DNA of 64,000 nucleotides from Vibrionaceae bacterium (GTDB lineage Bacteria; Pseudomonadota; Gammaproteobacteria; Enterobacterales; Vibrionaceae), in contig JAAEZQ010000016.1 of assembly GCA_018222805.1 (NCBI GenBank), positions 1-64,000 on the forward strand, given 5' to 3'. This document shows positions 18,405 through 27,130 of the stretch, in pieces. A program made the position numbers and the translations under genes. The notes under the pieces were generated by a model that worked only from the letters and a program-made list of their open reading frames with translations, was not told the DNA's origin and searched no databases. Position 1 is the stretch's first letter. Every line of letters begins with the position of its first letter.

Positions 18405-20860
18405 TGTCTGCAGTATCTTCAAGTGACCAGAGCTCGACAGAGCAGGGCGGAGCCCAGAAGCATTCTTCAACCAAAAGCTTAATTCGCTGGAGTTTAGGGG
18501 AAATAAAACAAGGTAGTCTTTGGCCTATAAGCGTTGCGCTTGTTCTCGTTATTGCCAGTATCTTTGCTCTCTCTGCTTTAGCCTCAAGGATGGAGCAGGT
18601 TATTGTGAAGCAAGGTAAAGACGCGTTAACCGCAGATGCGGTATTTGTGTCTGCTAACCCTTTAACAGACTCCATTCTGAGCTCGACTGAAACGCTCGAA
18701 ACGTCACAGATGACGCGGTTTCCAACTATGGCTTTTAGTGATAAAGGCATGCAATTGATATCCGTACGTGCAGTCGATGAACAATACCCCTTAATGGGGG
18801 ACTTAGTTTTAGATAACAATCCTTCTGGTCGTTTAAAAGCAGGAGAGCTCTGGCTTGATGAACGTATCATGGCACAGTTGGATGTTAATCGAGGTGACAG
18901 TGTCACCATTGGCGATGCGGATTTTACCGTTTCGGGCGCGGTTCTGATGGAGCCTGGTTTAAGTTTTAATCCGTTTCAGCAAATGCCTTCTGCGTATATA
19001 CATCAAAGTGATGTCGCCAAAACGGGAGCGATACAAGTCGGCAGTAGAGTGCAATATCGTCTGTTTATCAAAGCGGACGACAACACCCTCAAGAAACTAC
19101 AAGATACCACTCAGTTATCACCGAGTGATCAATGGCGAACTCAGGATAGCTCCAGTCGTAGTAACGAAATCTTCGACAGGACAACGCAGTATTTATCACT
19201 CACTGTCGCGATTGTGATCATTATGGCATCTACCACATTGGTTCTGACTTGCCAGAATTATGTTAACAGCCGAACTCAAACTATCGCCATGTTAAAGAGC
19301 CTAGGAGCTAGCCGACGTTGGATTGAAAAATGGCTGTTTATTCAAGTGGCAATTTTGCTCATCAGTGCGAGCTTGGTTGGGTTGATCTTAGGAAGTGGCC
19401 TGGAGTACCTGTTACGTATTCCATTGAAAGATTTGTTACCTGAACCGCTGCCTGGTTACGGTGTCACTCCATTTCTGGTTGCTTTCATCTCAGCGGTATT
19501 GATCACCGTACCTGCACTGGGGATTCCGTTGTTAGGGTTGATTAAAACGCCCGCTTTAGAGGTTCTTCAGCAAGGTAAAGCGCAGCGTTCCTGGAAAACG
19601 ATGTTGTTAGTTTTAGTGCCAGTTATCCCTTTATTAACGTTATACGCAAACAATACATTAGTGTGGATTGTTCTCATCGGTATCGCGGCATTATTTATTG
19701 TTCTGGCATTAGTGAGTGTCTCGCTGACTAAGTTGTTTGCAAGGTTTTCGAGACAACCAGCAATGAAACTGGCGCTTAGCAGAATCAACCGAACACCCGT
19801 AACCAGTGGATTACAATTTGGTGCTCTGGCTTTATCGCTCATGCTGTTATCCACTATCTGGCTAGTTCGTAGCGATATATTGGCTGATTGGGAAAGGACT
19901 CTACCAGCCGATGCTCCCAATGTTTTTGCTTTAAATATTGCTGAATATGAACTTGCGGCTTATCTGGAAACGCTGGATAAGAGTGGCGTTACCCGGTCAC
20001 AGGCTTTTCCTATTATCCGCGGACGCCTAGCCGAAATTAACGGTCAAAACGTGAAAGATATTGAGTATGAGGGAGAAGAGTCTGACGCAATCAGTCGCGA
20101 GCTTAACCTAACCTGGGGAGACAGCCTGCCGGAATATAATGAAGTACTTGCAGGGAAATGGACGAATAAGACCAGTGTTTCAGTAGAAGCCGACGTGGCA
20201 GATGAACTTGGCCTTGAGTTAGGTGACAAATTACGCTTTGTTATCAACAGCCAAAATTTTGATGTGACAGTTGACACGATACGACACGTCGAATGGAGAG
20301 ATATGAAGCCTAATTTTTATTTCATATTTTCTTCTGATGTTATGGAAAGTATGCCTGGCTCATACCTCATCAGCTATCGAATCACTGAAGATAACCAAGA
20401 GTTATTAACATCGATGTCTCGTTCGCATCCGACGGTATCTGTATTGGATATCCGTACGATGGGGAAAAAGATCCAAGCTTTGATTCAGCAAATCGTATCT
20501 GCGATTACTATTCTCGCCTTATTAGGAGTAGTGGCGGGTCTGCTACTCATTTTCACGTTGCTGCGTTTGAGTTTATCACAGCGTCAGCAGGAAATTCGCT
20601 TGTATCGGACGTTAGGATCTAGCAAAAAACGCATCAGTAACACATTGTGGGCAGAGTATGGAATCATGGCGTTAATCGCGAGTGGTGTGGCTGTATTTGC
20701 GGCGGAACTCTGTGTTGCTGCAGTGATGACGTATGGACTTGAACTTAATGCCCAAATACACCCCGAACTGTGGATAGCTTTACCTCTAGCAACCTTCGTG
20801 ACGTTAGCATTGGTTGTCATGAGTTTACTGAAAAGATTGCTAACACCAATAAACACTTAA
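18404..20860 (+). CDS. ybbP: FtsX-type ABC transporter permease YbbP
   Basis: This 818-residue permease has an N-terminal membrane segment after a Ser/Gln-rich leader, a large periplasmic domain, and FtsX-like transmembrane blocks around residues 265-440 and 695-810. This is the two-module layout of type VII/MacB-like permeases such as YbbP. It is coupled to ybbA by a one-base overlap. A perfect matS site lies inside the coding sequence at 18894-18906. Confidence 0.88.
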   Translation: MSAVSSSDQSSTEQGGAQKHSSTKSLIRWSLGEIKQGSLWPISVALVLVIASIFALSALASRMEQVIVKQGKDALTADAVFVSANPLTDSILSSTETLETSQMTRFPTMAFSDKGMQLISVRAVDEQYPLMGDLVLDNNPSGRLKAGELWLDERIMAQLDVNRGDSVTIGDADFTVSGAVLMEPGLSFNPFQQMPSAYIHQSDVAKTGAIQVGSRVQYRLFIKADDNTLKKLQDTTQLSPSDQWRTQDSSSRSNEIFDRTTQYLSLTVAIVIIMASTTLVLTCQNYVNSRTQTIAMLKSLGASRRWIEKWLFIQVAILLISASLVGLILGSGLEYLLRIPLKDLLPEPLPGYGVTPFLVAFISAVLITVPALGIPLLGLIKTPALEVLQQGKAQRSWKTMLLVLVPVIPLLTLYANNTLVWIVLIGIAALFIVLALVSVSLTKLFARFSRQPAMKLALSRINRTPVTSGLQFGALALSLMLLSTIWLVRSDILADWERTLPADAPNVFALNIAEYELAAYLETLDKSGVTRSQAFPIIRGRLAEINGQNVKDIEYEGEESDAISRELNLTWGDSLPEYNEVLAGKWTNKTSVSVEADVADELGLELGDKLRFVINSQNFDVTVDTIRHVEWRDMKPNFYFIFSSDVMESMPGSYLISYRITEDNQELLTSMSRSHPTVSVLDIRTMGKKIQALIQQIVSAITILALLGVVAGLLLIFTLLRLSLSQRQQEIRLYRTLGSSKKRISNTLWAEYGIMALIASGVAVFAAELCVAAVMTYGLELNAQIHPELWIALPLATFVTLALVVMSLLKRLLTPINT
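18894..18906. promoter_or_regulatory. matS site (MatP binding), perfect match
   Basis: The sequence GTGACAGTGTCAC fits the matS consensus GTGACRNYGTCAC at every position. It lies inside ybbP. MatP binds such sites to organise the terminus macrodomain. Confidence 0.8.
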
Positions 20861-21203
20861 TTGGTCAAGTTCTAATACAGTGATAACTCATCCATGACAT
20901 TTTTATTGTAGTTATCCACAAAAACAGTGGATAACTTTTGGGATAACTGAAGAGTGCAAAAAGTAAGGTATTTCGACAGGCTTTACGCCGTGGGTGTTGT
21001 GGTAAATATCTTATTCACAACAGCCTAAAAATTGCTTTTACATAGAACGCCGTCAAGCACTTTTTCGCACTTTTTTTTCTTTTTAAAAACAAGTTTTGAG
21101 GTCTATGCAATCCCATGAACTTTTTGTGATTTTAATCATGCTTAAAGACGAGTAGAATTAACCTCTAGTATAGAATTTCCCTTATAAAACATTCAGTGAA
21201 GCA
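20861..21203. other. Intergenic region with DnaA-box-containing hairpin
   Basis: This 343-bp region separates ybbP and the FAD oxidoreductase gene. It holds a strong hairpin (listed separately), several poly-T runs near 21066-21085, and presumably the promoter of the downstream gene. I see no ORF with a convincing start site. Confidence 0.5.
20911..20940 (+). terminator. Intrinsic terminator of ybbAP, containing a DnaA box
   Basis: GTTATCCAC and GTGGATAAC form a perfect 9-bp stem with a 7-nt loop, followed by TTTTG about 50 bp after the ybbP stop. The left arm plus one base is TTATCCACA, the consensus DnaA box. Confidence 0.72.
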
Positions 21204-22637
21204 ATGAAGTCTGAGTTTCCAAGTTATAAAGAAAAACACATCGTTGTCGTTGGTGGCGGAGTATCCGGAGCAACAGCAGCCATTCATTTTGCAGAGCTAG
21301 GGTTTAAAGTATCCGTTATTGAAAAGGGTGTGTCCTTAGTGAATGGACCACCAATCTGTCATTTGCACGCTGGCGGTAACTTGTATCGAGAGATCTCTGA
21401 GCAACAGTGTTTAGACTTGCTTTCTCAATCAATCGATACTGTTCGGCTGTACCCACTATCACTGAATATCCGCCCAACTATTATTGCAGTACCACATTCA
21501 GATGGTGGTGATCCTTCGACACTTATCCCGCGCCTTGAGGTGATTAAAAGCGCTTACCAAACATTAGTGGATAAGGATAAGCGTAACAGGGTGCTTGGCG
21601 ATCCAGATGAATATTACAAATTGTATTCGAAAGAAGAATTAATTGAACTTTCGAAGCGCACTCAACCAGCCAAGCCAGCCAGCTTCGATGATTGGACCAT
21701 ACCATTCGCTCAGCATGCAGACTTAGAGGCATTGAAATACCCTGTTGTATCTGTCCAAGAATATGGTTGGAGCGTTTTCCGACTTGCTGCAATCGCATCT
21801 CTAACCTTAGAACAGCTACCCAATGCTCATGTGATCACTCAAGCTGAGCTTAAACGAGCAGAGTGGGCGAGAGATCACTGGCTGTTGAACTATGAACACA
21901 ATGGGTCGAACTGTGAGTTAACCTGCGACTATCTGGTGAACGCATGTGGTTTTGAAACGGGCTCTGTTGACAATGCTATTGGGGCGCAGCGTGACCGATT
22001 GGTCGAGTTTAAAGCCGCATACATTACAAAATGGCAAGCCTGTTATCAGCAATGGCCAGAAGTTATATTCCATGGCCCCCGCGGCACTGATAAAGGAATG
22101 GCACAGCTGACGCCATATGGCGATGGTTACTTCCAATTGCACGGGATGACGAAAGGCATTACGTTGTTTGATGATGGATTGGTTGCAAGTACCAGTACCT
22201 CGGCTCAACCTGAACTTCCAAATATTCTTCTGTCTAAAATTCGTCAGGGTTGGCAAGAAAAGGCGCTAGAGGCAAGAACCAATAATGCCATTCAACATAT
22301 GGCTCAGTTTATACCTACATATCACTCAGCAGTAAAAGGCGGTAAAGCGTTATTTGGTGCTCAGCAGATCCCAGGAACGGACCCGGTATTAAGAGCAGCA
22401 GACGTCACTTTTGAGACTAATAACTATGCGCGTGTTGAGATCGTAAAAGCTTCTTCTACCTTGTTAGCCGCACAAAAGATACTTAACCATTGGTTTGATA
22501 TTGAACCGCAACAAGATGTCGAGTTACAACACCCAGTCGCGATACATTGGAGCGAGCAAGAAGTTGAACAATATGCAATACAGCTAACACAAGAACGTGA
22601 TTACCCCAAGTCGCTAGCTGAACGTTACGGCATGTAG
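21204..22637 (+). CDS. FAD-dependent oxidoreductase of unknown substrate
   Basis: This 477-residue protein has an N-terminal dinucleotide-binding fold (VVGGGVSGATAAIHFAE followed by an acidic residue in VIEKG) typical of DAO/GMC-type FAD enzymes. A CHLHAGG motif follows near residue 52. There is no signal peptide or membrane segment. The gene stands alone and runs convergent with pxpC with only about 30 bp between them. No family with a known substrate was recognised. The flavin role is secure, the reaction is not. Confidence 0.75.
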   Translation: MKSEFPSYKEKHIVVVGGGVSGATAAIHFAELGFKVSVIEKGVSLVNGPPICHLHAGGNLYREISEQQCLDLLSQSIDTVRLYPLSLNIRPTIIAVPHSDGGDPSTLIPRLEVIKSAYQTLVDKDKRNRVLGDPDEYYKLYSKEELIELSKRTQPAKPASFDDWTIPFAQHADLEALKYPVVSVQEYGWSVFRLAAIASLTLEQLPNAHVITQAELKRAEWARDHWLLNYEHNGSNCELTCDYLVNACGFETGSVDNAIGAQRDRLVEFKAAYITKWQACYQQWPEVIFHGPRGTDKGMAQLTPYGDGYFQLHGMTKGITLFDDGLVASTSTSAQPELPNILLSKIRQGWQEKALEARTNNAIQHMAQFIPTYHSAVKGGKALFGAQQIPGTDPVLRAADVTFETNNYARVEIVKASSTLLAAQKILNHWFDIEPQQDVELQHPVAIHWSEQEVEQYAIQLTQERDYPKSLAERYGM

Positions 22638-22666
22638 CTATTTTTGTTTAGTGCTTATCCCTGGGC

Positions 22667-23602
22667 TTAGTAGCCGAAAAACTGAGCCCATTGACACCAT
22701 AAGTCTTGCAACTTCAATCTATCACCTTTTACAAAACTTACCTTTTGACCTGGTTTTGCTTGCGCGAGTCTTGGCAGGTCTATTCTTGCAACACATCCGA
22801 TCTTGGGGTAGCCACCTATTGTTTGATGATCGTTGAAAAGTACTATCGGGTTGCCATCATTTGGAACCTGTATTGCGCCAAGAGCGATGCCTTCAGAGAG
22901 TATTCCATCGAAAGGTGGTTTAATCGTATCGCCCTGGAGGCGGTAACCCATGCGATTGGAGTCTGGTGAGATAGTAAACTCACTTGAATAAAACGTATTT
23001 AACACCTCATCATCGAAGTCATCATTTTGGTAGCTTTCTATCACACGCAACTTAACCGGTAAGTTGTAATCGGGCTTAAAGCGAAAGGTCATTTGCCTCG
23101 GTTTATGTTGTGGTAATCGATGTGAGGCAAAGGGTAATACATCTCCCGCTTTTAGCGCACTGCCTTTAGTGTCCAGTCCGCCAAGTGACTCTCTAATCAC
23201 CGTTGATGAACTACCAAGATGCTCTGCAATATCGAATCCACCTTTTACTGCCAGATAAGCACGCAATCCATTTTTTGGCATACCGAAATGAAGTTTTTGC
23301 CCTTTTTTCAGTATAAAGTCAGACCAATTGGAAATTGGTACGCCGTCGACTTTCGCGTTTAAGTCACCACCACAGATAGCAAGGTGGCAATTGTGCAGCG
23401 CAACAAAAGTCGCATTCCCTAATGTTATTTCGACTGCAGAACAATTCACCGGGTTTTCTAGCAGGTAGTTTGCCCAACTATATGCGTAATCATCGACAGG
23501 ACCACCTTGAGTAATACCAATATGCGCTAAACCAAAACGACCAAAGTCTTGAATCAGTGAAAGTGGCCCTGGTTTTTCTACCAACAATCCAGCATCACTC
23601 AT
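22667..23602 (-). CDS. pxpC: 5-oxoprolinase subunit C
   Basis: This 311-residue protein of the biotin-dependent carboxyltransferase-like (AHS2/YbgK) family carries the LSLIQDFGRFG N-terminal block and the LSEGI..GAIQVP..G.PIVL segment. With PxpB and PxpA it forms the prokaryotic ATP-dependent 5-oxoprolinase that opens 5-oxoproline to glutamate. Its start overlaps the pxpB stop by four bases (ATGA), so the genes are translationally coupled. Confidence 0.9.
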   Translation of the reverse strand: MSDAGLLVEKPGPLSLIQDFGRFGLAHIGITQGGPVDDYAYSWANYLLENPVNCSAVEITLGNATFVALHNCHLAICGGDLNAKVDGVPISNWSDFILKKGQKLHFGMPKNGLRAYLAVKGGFDIAEHLGSSSTVIRESLGGLDTKGSALKAGDVLPFASHRLPQHKPRQMTFRFKPDYNLPVKLRVIESYQNDDFDDEVLNTFYSSEFTISPDSNRMGYRLQGDTIKPPFDGILSEGIALGAIQVPNDGNPIVLFNDHQTIGGYPKIGCVARIDLPRLAQAKPGQKVSFVKGDRLKLQDLWCQWAQFFGY

Positions 23603-24282
23603 AAAACGCCTCCTAACTCGATAAATTCTTGTTTACTAATGGCAAAAAACGTCACCCTGTCACCAACATCAAACGGAATAAAAGGAGGAGTATCAGAAAA
23701 CAAAGCAATCGGGCTTCTGCCAATTATATTCCATCCCCCCGGGCTATCTGACGGATAGACGGCAGTTTTACTATCTGCGATGCCTACGCTACCGGCAGGA
23801 ACGTGAGTTCTTGGGGTGGTAAGTCTTGGCATGATGAGCTTGTCACAAACATCTGAAAGAAATGCAAAACCCGGGGCAAACCCGATAGCCGAAACGCTGT
23901 AAACCGTTTGAGTATGTAAATCTATCACGTCTTGCAAAGACAACCCACAATCGTTAAATCGAGCTAAATCCAACGCGGTTTCTTCAGAGTAATAAACGGG
24001 GATAGAAATATCGTTAGGCTGTCGAAGGCCATACGCCTCAGGATCAAACTGAAGGAGTGTATGGTTTACTGTATCAATCAGAGTGTTTTCATCGACTCTA
24101 AAAGGTAGGTAGTCAATTAAGATGGTTCTATAGGAAGGAACAACATTCATGATAACACTCGACAGTTGTTCCCTTATTTGGCGTGCGACCTCCCCGATGT
24201 AACCTTCAAGAATACTATCCTCGAATCTTATAAGGACACTGCACTCTGAAACAGCCGAAATACTAAACGTTTCCTGTTGCAT
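23599..24282 (-). CDS. pxpB: 5-oxoprolinase subunit B
   Basis: This 227-residue AHS1/YbgJ (KipI-like) protein has the conserved GFAPGFAFL block and PRL.TPRTHVPAGSVGIA, and the SPGGWNIIGR segment near the C-terminus. It is the allophanate-hydrolase-like partner of PxpC. The gene overlaps pxpC by four bases and shares one base with pxpA, giving a tight A-B-C order as in other bacteria. Confidence 0.9.
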   Translation of the reverse strand: MQQETFSISAVSECSVLIRFEDSILEGYIGEVARQIREQLSSVIMNVVPSYRTILIDYLPFRVDENTLIDTVNHTLLQFDPEAYGLRQPNDISIPVYYSEETALDLARFNDCGLSLQDVIDLHTQTVYSVSAIGFAPGFAFLSDVCDKLIMPRLTTPRTHVPAGSVGIADSKTAVYPSDSPGGWNIIGRSPIALFSDTPPFIPFDVGDRVTFFAISKQEFIELGGVL

Positions 24283-25037
24283 TAATTCCCTCCTGCGTAC
24301 AGGCTCTGACGAATTTTTTTGATCAAAGCAATGGATTCTTCGTTATCCCCATGAACACAAATGGTATCTGCTTCGAGAAGGATATAATTACCGGATGCGG
24401 TTTTTACACGGCCAGACTCCGCCAGCATACGCACTTGTTCGAGAATTGCGTGCTCTGTGTTTAACACCGCATTAGGCTGTGTTCTTGGTGTAAGCATGCC
24501 ATCATCTTGATACAGCCTATCTGCAAACGCTTCAAATAGTAGTGGGACATCAAAATCGTCGGCGATTTCTAAATATTTTTCATTTTCTTTTGATGCAAGG
24601 ATCATCAACGGTACTTTGAAAAGCGCCGCAGCTTTAACAACTGCTCGAAAGATCCCATCGTTTTTCATCATGTCGTTATACAGTGCACCATGGGGTTTGA
24701 TATAGCCGATATCGGTATACTGGGTTCGGCAAAGCGCTTGTAACGCACCGACCTGATAAACAACCATATTGGTGATCTCATCACCTGTCATACTCAGCGA
24801 ACGCCGGCCAAAACCCTGTATATCCGGATAGCCCGGGTGGGCACCAATTTCTACATCATTCATATTGGCGAGAGTTATCGTTTCATGCATCACATTTGGA
24901 TCTGATGCGTGAAATCCACATGCGATATTGGCCATATCAACATGAGGCATAACTTCTTCGTCGACCCCCATTTTCCAAGAACCAAAGCTCTCGCCCATAT
25001 CGCAATTTAATGTGAGTTGTTGTTTATTCAATGTCAT
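24282..25037 (-). CDS. pxpA: 5-oxoprolinase subunit A (LamB/YcsF family)
   Basis: This 251-residue protein has LNCDMGESFG at the N-terminus, then ANIACGFHASDP, GAHPGYPD and KPHGALYN, the diagnostic blocks of the LamB/YcsF family. The start used is the ATG before TLNKQQ, because the only upstream in-frame start is a weak TTG at 25055. It is the first gene of pxpABC, so the operon promoter lies in the 25038-25510 intergenic region. Confidence 0.9.
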   Translation of the reverse strand: MTLNKQQLTLNCDMGESFGSWKMGVDEEVMPHVDMANIACGFHASDPNVMHETITLANMNDVEIGAHPGYPDIQGFGRRSLSMTGDEITNMVVYQVGALQALCRTQYTDIGYIKPHGALYNDMMKNDGIFRAVVKAAALFKVPLMILASKENEKYLEIADDFDVPLLFEAFADRLYQDDGMLTPRTQPNAVLNTEHAILEQVRMLAESGRVKTASGNYILLEADTICVHGDNEESIALIKKIRQSLYAGGN

Positions 25038-25510
25038 ACGTTCAATTTTACCCAAGCAATCAACTGACGATGCAGGAAGATACGCCTGGCTGCAGTGATT
25101 CAGTTCATTATTTCAATATTTAAACGAGGTTAGGCTCGTTACAGCAATGATTTCTTAGATTATTTGAATTGATTCGAACTTTCACGTAATTCATTCAATT
25201 TCAATCTATTTTTAAAGTCGTTTGCGATGAACTTATTAATCACTGCTTCACATTAAATTAAAGATGCGCTTAGTGTAAACGACAAGCAAAAGTTAAAATC
25301 AATTCTGTATGAATGAGTTAAGCAATCCGCCATTTCAGAATTAAAACTGTCGTCACACATATCAAGTAGAAATGACAAATGCAGCCATGTACTAAGCTAA
25401 AAAGTCACAAAAGAACGTGCAATATTAATGGGATATGAGTTGTCGGAGACAGTTTAAATTAAAGCGTTAAAGCTATAGACTATCCTGATTCGCGTCAGAA
25501 GGAACATAAA
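25038..25510. other. Divergent intergenic region pxpA / galE
   Basis: This AT-rich region of about 470 bp holds promoters for pxpABC (leftward) and galE (rightward). AGAAGGAACATAAA before the galE ATG supplies its Shine-Dalgarno. I found no other gene, repeat or clear operator. Confidence 0.5.
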
Positions 25511-26530
25511 ATGAAAGTACTTGTTACAGGCGGTATGGGCTATATCGGAAGCCACACTTGTATTCAAATGATTGAAGCTGGTATGACACCAGTGATTTTA
25601 GACAACTTATATAACAGTAAATCTGCCGTATTACATCGAATTGAAAAAGTTTGTGGCGTTCGCCCAAAGTTCATTCAGGCCGATATCCGAGATAAAGTTG
25701 CGTTAGTTGACGCACTAAAAACCAATAACATTGAAGCGGTTATTCATTTCGCCGGTCTAAAAGCGGTGGGAGAATCCGTCGCTAAACCGTTGGAATATTA
25801 TGACAATAACGTAAATGGTACATTGGTTTTGGTCGATGCAATGCGAGAGGCAGGGGTTAAGTCTCTAGTATTCAGTTCTTCAGCAACGGTTTACGGTGAT
25901 CCCGCTTCAGTGCCAATTACAGAAGATTTTCCAACAAGCGCCACAAATCCATATGGACGCAGTAAATTGATGGTCGAAGAGTGCCTGACAGACTTTCATA
26001 AAGCGAACCCAGATTGGAGTATCACTCTTTTGCGTTATTTCAACCCTGTTGGCTCTCATCCAACTGGAGAACTTGGTGAAGATCCTCAGGGAATTCCAAA
26101 CAATCTGATGCCATTTGTCTCACAAGTTGCCGTTGGTCGTCGTGAGTTCCTTTCGGTATTTGGGAACGACTATCCAACACCGGATGGTACTGGAGTACGT
26201 GACTATATTCATGTGATGGACTTATCTGATGGGCACGTAGCAGCGTTAGAGAAAGTCGGACACAAAGCAGGATTACATATTTATAATTTAGGTACAGGCA
26301 AGGGCTATAGCGTTCTTGAAATGGTTGAGGCTTTCCAAGCAGCAAGTGGAAAAAAAGTACCATACAAACTGGTTGACCGTCGCCCTGGTGATATTGCCGA
26401 ATGTTGGGCGGATCCATGTAAAGCAGCTACCGAATTAGGCTGGAAAGCATCCCGTACGCTTGAAGAAATGACAGGTGATACTTGGCGATGGCAATCTCAA
26501 AATCCACAAGGTTACCCCGATTCAAATTAA
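25511..26530 (+). CDS. galE: UDP-glucose 4-epimerase
   Basis: This 339-residue extended SDR enzyme has NAD-binding GGMGYIGSHT at the N-terminus. The catalytic Ser/Thr sits in FSSSATVYG and the Tyr-x3-Lys motif in NPYGRSK. The substrate-binding YFNPVGSHP block follows. It interconverts UDP-galactose and UDP-glucose for galactose catabolism and surface polysaccharide synthesis. Here it is not in a gal operon but stands alone, ending in a strong terminator. Confidence 0.95.
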   Translation: MKVLVTGGMGYIGSHTCIQMIEAGMTPVILDNLYNSKSAVLHRIEKVCGVRPKFIQADIRDKVALVDALKTNNIEAVIHFAGLKAVGESVAKPLEYYDNNVNGTLVLVDAMREAGVKSLVFSSSATVYGDPASVPITEDFPTSATNPYGRSKLMVEECLTDFHKANPDWSITLLRYFNPVGSHPTGELGEDPQGIPNNLMPFVSQVAVGRREFLSVFGNDYPTPDGTGVRDYIHVMDLSDGHVAALEKVGHKAGLHIYNLGTGKGYSVLEMVEAFQAASGKKVPYKLVDRRPGDIAECWADPCKAATELGWKASRTLEEMTGDTWRWQSQNPQGYPDSN

Positions 26531-26552
26531 TGCATTTAACAAGTTAATAACC

Positions 26553-26579
26553 AAAAAGGCGCATTTTCGCGCCTTTTTT
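26553..26579 (+). terminator. Intrinsic terminator of galE
   Basis: AAAAAGGCGC and GCGCCTTTTTT form a GC-rich stem with a short loop and a T-run about 22 bp after the galE stop. Confidence 0.92.
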
Positions 26580-26699
26580 GATCTTAATCGTAAAAATCGT
26601 AAATTTGAGGTTAAAAGGTAGCAACGAATTATAGACGTGCTAAAATATTTGTGACTTCAAATTTTGGTCTTCTATTTCTTATAATCATTGGGGTAGTTC

Positions 26700-26774
26700 A
26701 TGGAACTCGGTCTAATCATCGCTTTCATCGTAGCAGCAGCTGTAATGGTGAAAAAAGAGATGGCACAACAGTAA
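26700..26774 (+). CDS. 24-residue single-pass membrane microprotein (candidate)
   Basis: An ATG at 26700 opens a 24-codon frame: MELGLIIAFIVAAAVMVKKE, then MAQQ and TAA. It reads as one hydrophobic helix (residues 4-17) followed by a Lys-rich cytoplasmic tail, the usual shape of bacterial membrane microproteins. A GGGG-containing Shine-Dalgarno (TTGGGGTAG) lies 5-9 bases upstream and a perfect terminator hairpin follows at 26826. The isolated promoter-ORF-terminator unit supports a real gene. No homologue is recognised. Confidence 0.6.
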   Translation: MELGLIIAFIVAAAVMVKKEMAQQ

Positions 26775-26825
26775 GTTTTCACTTTACATACTTTTCTTTA
26801 CCTTTTAGAACTGAAAACTTTATTA

Positions 26826-26850
26826 AAAGCCAGCATTAAGCTGGCTTTGT
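26826..26850 (+). terminator. Intrinsic terminator after the microprotein ORF
   Basis: AAAGCCAGC and GCTGGCTTT pair perfectly around a 5-nt loop, followed by GTTGT. It lies 50 bp after the 24-codon ORF. Confidence 0.85.
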
Positions 26851-26910
26851 TGTATCTAGTGCGAAAGTGGTCGTTTTAGTAATTCTCTGCCTAAGAAAGA
26901 GGAGCAAACG

Positions 26911-26946
26911 ATGCCCATGCGTCTATTTATTGTCTTCTTCACTTAA
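26911..26946 (+). CDS. 11-codon leader-like peptide (candidate)
   Basis: An ORF encoding MPMRLFIVFFT follows a very strong Shine-Dalgarno (AAGAGGAG, 7 bases before ATG). The stop overlaps a short CTTAATTCA direct repeat. It lies about 185 bp upstream of the LysR-type regulator gene on the same strand. It could be a regulatory leader peptide or a tiny hydrophobic peptide. Only the initiation signal and its position support it. Confidence 0.35.
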   Translation: MPMRLFIVFFT

Positions 26947-27130
26947 TTCACTTAATTCACTAATTTAATCGATCTATGTACGCCAAACTTGTAGTTGTAC
27001 ACTCAGAAGAGCGTTACAAAACAAGCATTTCTCGTCTTTATTAATCAATGTGTTATATTGTTGTTTCTTGGTTTCTTAACCGTCTGTTTAGGCACCATTA
27101 ACGTGATGATTTCACGTAAGGAAAGTTAAT

